From Acidipila rosea (GTDB lineage: Bacteria; Acidobacteriota; Terriglobia; Terriglobales; Acidobacteriaceae): a DNA stretch of 64,000 nt. The number at the start of each line of letters is the position of its first letter. The stretch's first letter is position 1. The translations under genes were made by a program, and so were the position numbers. Where the stretch lies: contig NZ_SMGK01000007.1 of the NCBI RefSeq assembly GCF_004339725.1, positions 1 through 64,000 of the forward strand, read 5' to 3'. The notes beneath the pieces were generated by a model. The model made no database searches. It had not been told where the DNA came from and worked only from the letters and a program-made list of their open reading frames with translations. Shown piece by piece: positions 45,757-53,662 of the stretch.

Positions 45757-47013
45757 TCAAGTGTCCAGAGTTTGCGCAGACTCCCGCTGAAAACGGATGT
45801 GCTTTTCGAGTGCGATGGCCTGGGCCCATCGCAGAATAGATTCGGAGGGTTCGCTGGTTCTGAGCGACCGCTCGATAATCTTGTTGACGATGTCTGCAAA
45901 TTCCGGGAGGCTCGGAGTTCGCGGCAGACGCCGGGCGCCGCGGGAAATCTCTTCAATCTTGCAGAAGGCTGGAATTGTGCTCTGTACTTCCAGATCTCGC
46001 CAGGTGGAAAGCCGCACACCAACTACACCATGGCGCACAACCTCACGATCCTGTGCCGCCTGCGCCAGAAAGCGCAGGAAGTCATAAGCAGCCTGTTTGT
46101 GCTCTGTGCCGCTTGCAATGGCGATGGTCCAGAAGACGGAAAGCGATATTGGGGAGAGGCCTTCACTGCAAGGAATTGGCGCGAGAGACACCCTTTCATT
46201 CAACGAGGAACCCACGCGCCCGGCGCGCGCTGCGAATCCGAACCAGTTCACCATCATGGCGACGGAGCCCGCGAGAAACGTGTTGCCGCACTGGACTGAA
46301 TCGAGGTCAATCGAGGCTGGATGACAGACTGTAGCGTCTTGCACGATGCGGCGATAGTAGTCCAGCGCTGCAGCAGCCTGTGAGGTGACGAGGTCAGGGT
46401 ATCCGGATCGGTCGTAAAACTCGCCGCCTCGGCTCCAGACCTGTAGCGCAAAATCGTAGAGGGTGTTGTGGCCATCCGGATAACAAGCGAAAGCGGTGCC
46501 GTAAAGCCCTTGCTCGGGCCGCGTGAAGAAGCGCGCTACGTCTTCAAATTGCTTCCATGTCCTCGGAGGCTCCAGATCATAGCCATAGGTGCTGCGGAAA
46601 GCCACCTGCTCTTTTGCTGATCTGAAAAGATCGCTGCGATAGATCAGACACTCCGGACCGTCATGCCAGGGAATGCAGTAGTAGCTTCCATCAAAATTCA
46701 AGGGTTCGAGAATGGAAGCCGCCCAGCCTGAGGGCCAGTCCGGTAGAGGTGCCGCGGCCATATAGGGCGACAGGTTTTCGATAGCACCCGCTGCCACTGC
46801 ATCGGCCAGCCAGTCCGTAACCATCATTCCCATATCCCATCTTCCGGAAGTCAAGCCGGCCTCCGTCAGCAGTTCCTGGTGAAGTTTCTCCAGGTTCAGA
46901 GGTACTGCGTGAATGTCTATATCGGGTCGCAATTTACGGAAGGCCGCGATTTGTGCTGCGAATGCAACTTCGAAATCTGAAAATTCACGGAGAGCAATTC
47001 GCAATGTGATCAT
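45757..47013 (-). CDS. Solute-binding-protein family 1-like protein without signal peptide
   Basis: A 418-residue protein of the extracellular solute-binding family 1 fold (sugar-type). It starts directly in the first beta strand, MITLRIALREFSDFEVAF, where a secreted protein would have a leader. Later blocks are typical: SYYCIPWHDGPECLIYRSDLF, PRTWKQFEDVARFF, FLAGSVAMMVNWFG, AAYDFLRFLAQ. GGAAGGAAAG lies about eight bases before the ATG at 47013, which fixes the start, and the upstream frame has no leader. It is probably cytosolic. No ABC permease or ATPase gene is in the window. Ligand unknown; neighbours suggest a sugar or an acyl-CoA-linked metabolite. Confidence 0.82.
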   Translation of the reverse strand: MITLRIALREFSDFEVAFAAQIAAFRKLRPDIDIHAVPLNLEKLHQELLTEAGLTSGRWDMGMMVTDWLADAVAAGAIENLSPYMAAAPLPDWPSGWAASILEPLNFDGSYYCIPWHDGPECLIYRSDLFRSAKEQVAFRSTYGYDLEPPRTWKQFEDVARFFTRPEQGLYGTAFACYPDGHNTLYDFALQVWSRGGEFYDRSGYPDLVTSQAAAALDYYRRIVQDATVCHPASIDLDSVQCGNTFLAGSVAMMVNWFGFAARAGRVGSSLNERVSLAPIPCSEGLSPISLSVFWTIAIASGTEHKQAAYDFLRFLAQAAQDREVVRHGVVGVRLSTWRDLEVQSTIPAFCKIEEISRGARRLPRTPSLPEFADIVNKIIERSLRTSEPSESILRWAQAIALEKHIRFQRESAQTLDT

Positions 47014-47065
47014 CGAAGATCTTTCCTTCCTGTGGGGAGCTCTGTGTTCGCCGTTGGTCCGGAGC

Positions 47066-48178
47066 CTATGCCCATGGACGTGAGCGTGCTACCGAAATCC
47101 CGCGAATGTCATTTGGATATTTTCCTGAGACGGCGGTATAGAAATGATAGAAATCGCCGTTCCACGCAATGACAGAAGGTTTGTGCGCGTAGTCATCATC
47201 GACGGAGCCCGGAGGACCTGCATCGACAAGAATGCTGTCCGTCTTGTGCAGGTGGTCGGGCTGACGGCCCAGAGCGAGCAGGTCGCGTGCTTTGCCGTCC
47301 CTGGAGCTGAGGCCGTAATAAAAGACGGCCCACTGATTCTTCCAGAGGACTGCGCATGGGTCGCTGGCGAATCGGTCGTCCCAGCTCCCGGCTGGGCCAT
47401 TCGCTATGACGGGATTGAGTGGAGAACGCGTCCAGTGGCGCAGATCATTTGAGGTGGCCAGGCCCGTCTGCTCATGCCAGCCGCCACCTTCGCTGCGGGG
47501 TAGATCAACGGTCTTCGCGTTATAGAAAAGATAAAAAGTGCCATCGCTTTCGACCAGGCAAGGTTTGTAAAGTCCGCCTCGCTCCCAGGCTGTGGCATCG
47601 GGATCGTCCGGGCGCAGGCAAGGCTGCTCCAGTTCCCAGTGGATGAGGTCGTCGCTCCAGCACAGGCCGATCACGGCTGGTCCAGCCTCCATGCCAGGGT
47701 TTGGATAAGCGTGCCAGGCCCCCAGATATCGCCCATGTATCTTCTTGAGATTACCGGCGCCCATTGCGTTGTTTTCGCGCACGATCCACATCATCGCAAT
47801 GTTGTACCGGAAGACAGGAGAATCGGGCTGTCTTCGAAGTATGCAGGCAACACGACTCCAGTTAACCAGATCCGGTGAGGTGGCCAGGCCAGTCTGATAT
47901 CCCTTCCCGTCAAAGCCAATGTACGTCATGCGGAAGCCGCCTTCATGGTGGAAGACAAATGGACAATCAACAAATTTGTCATCGAAGTCGCCGGCAATGG
48001 GGGACTTCTCGAGTACAAGACGGTTCAGCTTGTAAGGAGTCTGAAGTGCGTGGGGAGTCGGAACCGCGTGCTTGCCCGCGCCTGGCTGCCTGCCAAAAGC
48101 GCGCTGGCTGAGAGCGGAAGCGGTCAGCAGGGTTCCCGTATCTCGCAGGAAGCTGCGGCGGCTAAGAAATGCGCTCAT
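47066..48178 (-). CDS. Tat-exported five-bladed propeller glycosidase-like protein (GH43/GH32 type)
   Basis: About 370 residues. SRRSFLRDTGTLLTASALS is a twin-arginine signal. The body shows propeller repeats of the GH43/GH32 superfamily: KFVDCPFVFHHEGGFRMTYIG, TGLATSPDLVNWSRVA, GLYKPCLVESDGTFYLFYNA, TGLATSNDLRHWTRSP and DPCAVLWKNQWAVFYYGL. Acidic residues at blade starts (FVDCP, YKPCLVESDG, SDPCAV) are compatible with catalysis but do not decide family or substrate. The ATG at 48178 is set by GAGAGGAGA upstream. It follows the IclR gene by 14 bp and precedes the SBP-like gene by 52 bp. Confidence 0.78.
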   Translation of the reverse strand: MSAFLSRRSFLRDTGTLLTASALSQRAFGRQPGAGKHAVPTPHALQTPYKLNRLVLEKSPIAGDFDDKFVDCPFVFHHEGGFRMTYIGFDGKGYQTGLATSPDLVNWSRVACILRRQPDSPVFRYNIAMMWIVRENNAMGAGNLKKIHGRYLGAWHAYPNPGMEAGPAVIGLCWSDDLIHWELEQPCLRPDDPDATAWERGGLYKPCLVESDGTFYLFYNAKTVDLPRSEGGGWHEQTGLATSNDLRHWTRSPLNPVIANGPAGSWDDRFASDPCAVLWKNQWAVFYYGLSSRDGKARDLLALGRQPDHLHKTDSILVDAGPPGSVDDDYAHKPSVIAWNGDFYHFYTAVSGKYPNDIRGISVARSRPWA

Positions 48179-48192
48179 TTCTATTTCTCCTC

Positions 48193-49062
48193 TCAACGAC
48201 CAGCAGGACCTTTGGTCACGGTCGGGGTTAGACCGAGGGCCCTGGTTATTTGTTCCGCATAGCTTTGAATGGTGGGGATCAGTTTGCGCTCTTTGCCATC
48301 GTTTGCCGAACCGGGCAGGAATGGGACGCCCAGGGCGGCCACTATGCCCATTTCGGGATTGCCTACAAAGCAGGATGCATCCAGACCTGTTCGACGGGTG
48401 CTGGTAGCCAGCAGGTATCCCTCCTGACGGATGCGATGTAGCTCGGTAACAAGCGCGACTCGCTCTGTTCTGCGCATAGCTTTGTAGGTGGGATCGCCCG
48501 CCAGGAAGTATTTTTGCGCCGCAGGCTGAAGGAATGCAGTCAGCACGCGACCGGACGCGGTGCGTAGAGGTGGCACCCGATCGCCAACCTCCACAGAGAG
48601 GCGCACTGGTTCAGGGCTTTCCGCCTGTGCTATCACGACGAGCATGCTCCCGTTCAGCACACACAAGTGGCAGGACTCGCGGATCGCCTCTGCAAGCTCA
48701 TACATCGGAATCAGCGCGGCTTTAAGTAGCTGATCGACTGGAGAGTGCGTATGCGCCAGTTCAAACAGCTTCAGCGTCAGGTGATAGGCCTCGGAAACAG
48801 GCTCGCGCGAGATATAGGCTCGTCTTTCCAGCGCGTCCAGCATGCGGAAGAGCTCGCTGGGAGTGCGTTGCAGGTTCCGTGCAAGGTCGGTAAGCGATTG
48901 CGGCATCTGAGCTGAGGCCAATGCTTCGAGGATATCGAGCCCCTTTTCCAGGGCCGGAACAAAGTACCTAGTTTCCTTGTTAGTCTTCATCGCTCCAAGT
49001 GTTGCATGAGGCAAGGCGTTGTGATCGACAGTTTCAAACGGTGCCGTAGCCTGCATTTTCAC
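48193..49062 (-). CDS. IclR-family transcriptional regulator
   Basis: Up to 289 residues. The N-terminal winged helix reads [39 protein letters not shown] and [10 protein letters not shown]; the C-terminal IclR effector domain has [21 protein letters not shown] and [18 protein letters not shown]. IclR proteins bind a small metabolite and usually control the adjacent catabolic operon. The GTG at 49062 overlaps the CoA-transferase stop and has AAGGAG ten or eleven bases upstream; an ATG at 48990 ([10 protein letters not shown]) with GGAG close by is an alternative. It sits inside the operon it probably controls. Effector unknown. Confidence 0.9.
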   Translation of the reverse strand: MKMQATAPFETVDHNALPHATLGAMKTNKETRYFVPALEKGLDILEALASAQMPQSLTDLARNLQRTPSELFRMLDALERRAYISREPVSEAYHLTLKLFELAHTHSPVDQLLKAALIPMYELAEAIRESCHLCVLNGSMLVVIAQAESPEPVRLSVEVGDRVPPLRTASGRVLTAFLQPAAQKYFLAGDPTYKAMRRTERVALVTELHRIRQEGYLLATSTRRTGLDASCFVGNPEMGIVAALGVPFLPGSANDGKERKLIPTIQSYAEQITRALGLTPTVTKGPAGR

Positions 49063-50204
49063 TTTATGCCGAACTCCTTATTAAGTCGCTCTGTATGCTC
49101 TCCTAGTCGTGGCGCGCCCCGAGGACTCTTCAGTAGCATCTCGTCGATACGGATTGGGCACCTCGTGGTGGTCATCACGATGTCCTCGCCACGGCTGACG
49201 GTCTGTAGCATGTCGAGATTCAAAAACGCCTCATGCTCCATCAACTGCGGCCAGGTGAAGATGTCGGCGCACCAATAGTCCGCGGGTTCAAGGCGACTGA
49301 GCCAGTGTCCGGTTGTCTCCAGCACGAGATGTTCAGCGAGCAGAGCCTTGATTTCGTCACGCTGATCAAAGGCTGCTTTCGGCTGCGTATATGCGATCAG
49401 CGCAGGGCATTCCAGAAGTTCCCCGAGCCGTGCAATTGAACCCATCGCAAGCGCCAGATAGCCGTCTTTGGTCTCGTATATGCCGTAGGGTGCGCCAAGG
49501 TAAGCGTGCGCATTGTTATGATGACTCCGCTGCGGCAGCTTGCCGCCATCGTTCAGATGGGTCGTGAGCACCTCGAACTGCAGATCGAGGACTGATTCCA
49601 GCAGGCTCACTTCAACCTTGCCGCCCTTGCCTGTAATCCCGCGCCGCACAAGACATGCCAGCACTCCCTGACAAAGATGCGCACCTGCATAAAGATCTGC
49701 GACTGCGAGGCCGAAGGGCACGGGCGGCTGGTTCGCATCGCCGTTGAGCCATGGTAAACCCGAAAGCGATTGCACCAGCAGGTCCTGCCCTGGCTTGCGG
49801 GCCCATGGACCGGTGCGTCCATAGCCACTGATCTCGCCGTAGACGAGTTCCGGACGCCGCATGCTCAGAGTGAGGTAATCGAGTCCAAGCTTTTCGATGA
49901 CCCCAGGGCGAAAGTTATGGAGAAACACATCGGCATGGTCGATCAACTGGAGAACCGCAGCGCGTCCCGCTGGATCTTTAAGATCGGCACAAAAACTCTC
50001 CTTGTTTCGATTGATCGAGTGGAAGAGCGTGCTGTCACCATCGAGCGCCAGATTAGAGATGTAGAGTTCGCGACACAGGTCGCCGGTAGCCGGCTTCTCG
50101 ACTTTAATCACGCGTGCGCCCAGATCCGCCAAGCGCAGGGATGCCGATGGCCCGGAGAGAAACTGGCTGAGATCGACAACAAGCAAACCATCCAGAGGCC
50201 TCAT
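49059..50204 (-). CDS. Class III CoA-transferase (CaiB/BaiF, formyl-CoA transferase type)
   Basis: A 381-residue member of the family III CoA-transferases, which move CoA between carboxylic acids in the cytosol through an aspartyl-CoA thioester. [25 protein letters not shown] (two adjoining motifs) opens the protein; the catalytic Asp141 is in [28 protein letters not shown] is in the CoA-binding region. Length is normal. The ATG overlaps the upstream SBP-like gene stop (ATGA) and its own end overlaps the IclR gene. Acid and CoA donor are unknown; the divergent MaoC-like hydratase suggests both act on one acyl-CoA pathway. Confidence 0.93.
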   Translation of the reverse strand: MRPLDGLLVVDLSQFLSGPSASLRLADLGARVIKVEKPATGDLCRELYISNLALDGDSTLFHSINRNKESFCADLKDPAGRAAVLQLIDHADVFLHNFRPGVIEKLGLDYLTLSMRRPELVYGEISGYGRTGPWARKPGQDLLVQSLSGLPWLNGDANQPPVPFGLAVADLYAGAHLCQGVLACLVRRGITGKGGKVEVSLLESVLDLQFEVLTTHLNDGGKLPQRSHHNNAHAYLGAPYGIYETKDGYLALAMGSIARLGELLECPALIAYTQPKAAFDQRDEIKALLAEHLVLETTGHWLSRLEPADYWCADIFTWPQLMEHEAFLNLDMLQTVSRGEDIVMTTTRCPIRIDEMLLKSPRGAPRLGEHTERLNKEFGIK

Positions 50205-51382
50205 GCTGCTCCACCTCTGCGCGTTGGAAGCGCTTGTCTAAGCATTCTGTTCATCTCGTCTGCGACGTCCCTCTCTTCGCCGCCAGCGATAAGGTAGTGG
50301 TGAAGCAGTTCGGAGGCTTGCTGCTGAAATTGCAGGTAACCGTCGAAGCGCGGACGAAGCCATGCGCGGTCGAGCACCGGCAGAGTTCTCTCAAAGAAGC
50401 CATTCGAACGGCGATTCACCTCCTGATCGAGCCATGCAGTTCGATGACCCGGCTGGCCTCCTGAATCGAAATAGAGCGTGCGCTGGCACTGTCCGCTGGC
50501 TACGAATTGTGCATAGGCTGTTGCTGTGTCACGATGCGCGCAGTGGGCGGAAATTGCGAGCCCGGCGCCGCCCAATGTCGAACGCAGCGGCGCTCCGTTC
50601 ATTCGGATCAACTCGCCTGCCTCTACTATGTGATCTGCGTACCCACGTCGGGAGTAGTTTGAATAGCCATAGGCAAAGGGGCAGTATGCCCAGCCATCCT
50701 CCGCTGCGAGTCGGTTCCAAACCTTGATGGGATTCGCCTCGTACCACTCCGGCCCGCATGCCAGCAGCAGTTCCCGCAACAACCTCATCGCTTCGGAACT
50801 CACTGGTGCAGCAGTTACCTGGCCCTCGACCGAAAAGGGGGCCTCGCCCAGCGCCAGACACAGCATGTAAAAGTTCATCAGGCTGTCGATAGCCAGACCT
50901 GGAAGGGCAACCACGCCTTGGCGCGCAAGATCGAGCAGATCTTCCCATGTCCGTGGGGCGCCGCCCGCCTGACGCAGCAGTTCGGGACGGCAAAGGCTAA
51001 CCGGCGTGGCTGCGTCAATTGCGACCGCCCAGAGATGACCCTCATTGATATAGCTTTGATGGCTCGCGCCTACTGAGTTTTCTGCCTGATCCTTAAGGAA
51101 GTCAGATGGGAGGATTTCATCAAGAGGCAGCAGTATCCCTCCCTTGGCGGCGATGCCCGTGGAAGGATGGTCGATCACCAGCAGATCATACTTTTGTGCC
51201 AGGACATCCAGCGGTTCATCAGCAAAGGACTGCAGGGAACGGGTCTGCCACGAGATTCTCACATTAGGGTAAAGCTCTTCGAATCGTTGTGTCGTAGCCT
51301 GCATCGGAACGAGTCCGCGAGTATGTTTCCAGGTGATGCCGTGCAGTTCTACTTGAGATGAATTGATCATTGTGTGCGGCAT
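50201..51382 (-). CDS. Second solute-binding-protein-like protein without signal peptide
   Basis: A 393-residue protein with the fold of sugar-type ABC binding proteins: [71 protein letters not shown] and [15 protein letters not shown]. It starts with [13 protein letters not shown], not a leader, and an in-frame TAG four codons upstream excludes a longer N-terminus. It should be cytosolic. It is the first gene of the operon, overlapping the CoA-transferase by 4 bp. It may be a metabolite sensor, chaperone or enzyme-associated binding protein rather than a transport component. It shares the fold with the other copy at 45757-47013 but is not a close duplicate. Confidence 0.82.
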   Translation of the reverse strand: MPHTMINSSQVELHGITWKHTRGLVPMQATTQRFEELYPNVRISWQTRSLQSFADEPLDVLAQKYDLLVIDHPSTGIAAKGGILLPLDEILPSDFLKDQAENSVGASHQSYINEGHLWAVAIDAATPVSLCRPELLRQAGGAPRTWEDLLDLARQGVVALPGLAIDSLMNFYMLCLALGEAPFSVEGQVTAAPVSSEAMRLLRELLLACGPEWYEANPIKVWNRLAAEDGWAYCPFAYGYSNYSRRGYADHIVEAGELIRMNGAPLRSTLGGAGLAISAHCAHRDTATAYAQFVASGQCQRTLYFDSGGQPGHRTAWLDQEVNRRSNGFFERTLPVLDRAWLRPRFDGYLQFQQQASELLHHYLIAGGEERDVADEMNRMLRQALPTRRGGAA

Positions 51383-51407
51383 GTACGGGTGCTATAGTTG
51401 ACCGGCG

Positions 51408-51436
51408 TTGATTTTATCAGCAAAAAACAATTTTAT
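51408..51436 (+). promoter_or_regulatory. Candidate promoter for the MaoC-GH29 pair
   Basis: TTGATT (51408-51413), a 17-base spacer and TTTTAT (51431-51436) lie in the AT-rich 100-bp divergent region. Each hexamer matches consensus at four of six positions. The minus strand of the same stretch contains TAAAAT sequences, so the region may serve both directions. Confidence 0.35.
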
Positions 51437-51482
51437 GCACGGAGTACCTTGTAATTCGCAATAGAGGCCTGGTGCGTCCTGA

Positions 51483-51947
51483 ATGAATATTCAAGAAATT
51501 TACTTCGAAGAGTATGGCGAGGGTCTGCAGCGCTCGACCATGGGCCGCACTATCACAGAAGCGGACATTGTGATCCATGCAGGCCAGACGGGGGACTTTT
51601 ATCCTCACCATATGGATGAAGCCTGGTGCCGGACGCAGCCTTTTGGACGCAGGATTGCGCACGGCACCCTGATCCTCAGCATCGCCGCAGGTATGACGGC
51701 TGGGGATATCAACCCCCGGGCCATATCGTATGGATACGACCGAGTACGTTTTATTCGGCCGGTATTTTTGGGCGACACCATTCGGGTTACGGCAACTATT
51801 CGCGAGAAGCGGGAGGACAAGAAGCGGCCCACACATGGAATTGTGGTGGAGATGCTGGAGGTTCTGAACCAGGAACAGAAGCTTGTGCTTGCCGCTGAGC
51901 ATCTTTATCTGGTTGATCGCAAGACGCCAGTTGCGAGTGTGATCTGA
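51483..51947 (+). CDS. MaoC-like acyl-CoA dehydratase (hot-dog fold)
   Basis: A 154-residue hot-dog protein. [26 protein letters not shown] contains the R-specific enoyl-CoA hydratase Asp/His pair (D-x4-H pattern), given here as overlapping motifs; [18 protein letters not shown] is the second conserved block. Such enzymes add or remove water from enoyl-CoA or mesaconyl/methylmalyl-type CoA esters. It is divergent from the operon holding the CoA-transferase and 100 bp from it. The stop and the next gene's ATG share one base (TGATG), so the fucosidase is translationally coupled. Confidence 0.9.
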   Translation: MNIQEIYFEEYGEGLQRSTMGRTITEADIVIHAGQTGDFYPHHMDEAWCRTQPFGRRIAHGTLILSIAAGMTAGDINPRAISYGYDRVRFIRPVFLGDTIRVTATIREKREDKKRPTHGIVVEMLEVLNQEQKLVLAAEHLYLVDRKTPVASVI

Positions 51948-53569
51948 TGTTGGCTATACGAATAACAGAGCAAAAGGGACGTTCCGGTGCGGCGATGGCG
52001 ATATTACTTGCCGTTTTCACCGTGGGTAGCGGCTTTGCCCAGGAGCATAAATATGCTGCCGCTGAGGCGCGACAAGCAGCGATGGTGATGAGTATCGATG
52101 AGGCGGGGCCGTTTCATTCGAACTGGAATTCGCTGGGAGCCTATCAGATACCAGACTGGTTTCGAGACGCGAAGTTCGGCATCTTCATCCACTGGGGAGT
52201 TTATTCCGTTCCCGCGTATGGAAACGAATGGTACCCGCGCAATATGTATATCGAGGGTTCGCCAACCTATCAGCATCAGATCGCGGAACACGGCCCGGAA
52301 TCGAAGTTTGGGTATAAGGACTTTATTCCGATGTTTCGCGGCGAGCGATTCGATGCGGGACGCTGGGTAGATCTGTTCGCGCGCGCCGGGGCAAAGTATA
52401 TCGTTCCCGTTGCCGAGCATTGCGATGGTTTTCCGATGTACGACTCGGGGTTTACGTCGTGGGATGCAGCAAAGATGGGCCCAAGGCGGGATGTAGTGGG
52501 GGAGTTGGAGCGTGCCTCCCGCGCACGCGGGCTGCGCTTCGGCGTCTCTTCCCACCGTGCTGAGCACTGGTGGTGGTATGACGGGGGCACGCGTTTCGAC
52601 TCGGACGTGCGCGACCCTCGCTATGCTGGCCTCTATGGTCCGGCACAGCCGCAGACAATGCCCGGTGAGCCGGTATCCTCTAAGGAGCCGGATCCGGATC
52701 ATCTGGAGCGTTGGCTGCCCCCCGACAAGGCATTTCTGACGGACTGGCTGGCCCGCAGTACGGAATTAGTGGACAAGTATCACCCGGACTTTTTCTATTT
52801 CGACTGGTGGATAAGCCAGCCGGCGTTCCAGCCATATCTGAAGAAATTTACAGCTTACTACTACAATCGTGCGGCGCAGCGAAAGCAGGGAGTGGTGCTG
52901 ACTTATAAAGAACATGCACTGCCGGAAAATGCCGCGGTACTCGACATCGAGCGCGGGAAGCTTGATGCGGTGCGCCTGCTCGCTTGGCAGACCGACACTT
53001 CAGTAAGTGTGAAGTCCTGGGGATATGTCAGGGGAGACACCTATCGAGATTCCGCGTCGCTGATCGACGAACTGGTCGACATCGTAAGCAAGAACGGTAA
53101 CCTATTATTGAACGTAGGCCCACACGCGGATGGCACCATTCCAGTAGAAGCGCGCAAGGTGCTTTTGGAAATGGGGGCGTGGCTGAAGGTCAATGGGGAG
53201 GCTATCTATGGCAGCCGGCCATGGCTGGTCTATGGCGAAGGCCCGACCAAGGTGCCGGGCACGGGCAAGATGGGTACAGACCAGCAAAACTTCACCGGGG
53301 CTGACATTCGGTATACCACCCACAAAGGTAGCCTCTACGCCATAGCTCTTGGCCGACCGCAGAACGGCAAATTGTTGTTGCGTTCGCTCATGAAGAGCAC
53401 ACCTTATATTGTCGGCCCGGTGTGCAGCGTTCAATTGCTGGGCAGCGCGCAGGCAGTGCGCTGGAGCCAGGGTACAGATGGACTTTCGATCACGATGCCC
53501 AATGACTCGCCAGAGGAGGCGGCCTATACCTTTAGAATTCGCACGGCAGCGGCAGGAAGTTGTATATAA
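51947..53569 (+). CDS. Secreted GH29 alpha-L-fucosidase
   Basis: A 540-residue protein with a leader (GAAMAILLAVFTVGSGFAQ) and a GH29 barrel: WFRDAKFGIFIHWGVYSVPAYGN, KYIVPVAEHCDGFPMYDSG, then the nucleophile Asp286 in FFYFDWWISQP. KNGNLLLNVGPHADGTIP and a C-terminal sandwich follow. It releases L-fucose from glycans outside the cytosol. The HCDGF motif has Cys where many members have His. It is coupled to MaoC through a TGATG overlap, an uncommon partner for an exported glycosidase. Confidence 0.93.
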   Translation: MLAIRITEQKGRSGAAMAILLAVFTVGSGFAQEHKYAAAEARQAAMVMSIDEAGPFHSNWNSLGAYQIPDWFRDAKFGIFIHWGVYSVPAYGNEWYPRNMYIEGSPTYQHQIAEHGPESKFGYKDFIPMFRGERFDAGRWVDLFARAGAKYIVPVAEHCDGFPMYDSGFTSWDAAKMGPRRDVVGELERASRARGLRFGVSSHRAEHWWWYDGGTRFDSDVRDPRYAGLYGPAQPQTMPGEPVSSKEPDPDHLERWLPPDKAFLTDWLARSTELVDKYHPDFFYFDWWISQPAFQPYLKKFTAYYYNRAAQRKQGVVLTYKEHALPENAAVLDIERGKLDAVRLLAWQTDTSVSVKSWGYVRGDTYRDSASLIDELVDIVSKNGNLLLNVGPHADGTIPVEARKVLLEMGAWLKVNGEAIYGSRPWLVYGEGPTKVPGTGKMGTDQQNFTGADIRYTTHKGSLYAIALGRPQNGKLLLRSLMKSTPYIVGPVCSVQLLGSAQAVRWSQGTDGLSITMPNDSPEEAAYTFRIRTAAAGSCI

Positions 53570-53662
53570 AAGGGCATACCGAACAACCGCTGATCTTGCC
53601 TGGGGTTGATGCGAAAATCGTGCTAACGTGGGAGAACTCCATTGCTCGCGAGGGACTGACCC

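Noticed and set aside
51398..51426. TTGACC as a promoter -35 in the SBP-MaoC divergent region
   Set aside because: At 17-base spacing the partner hexamer is CAAAAA, which is not a -10.
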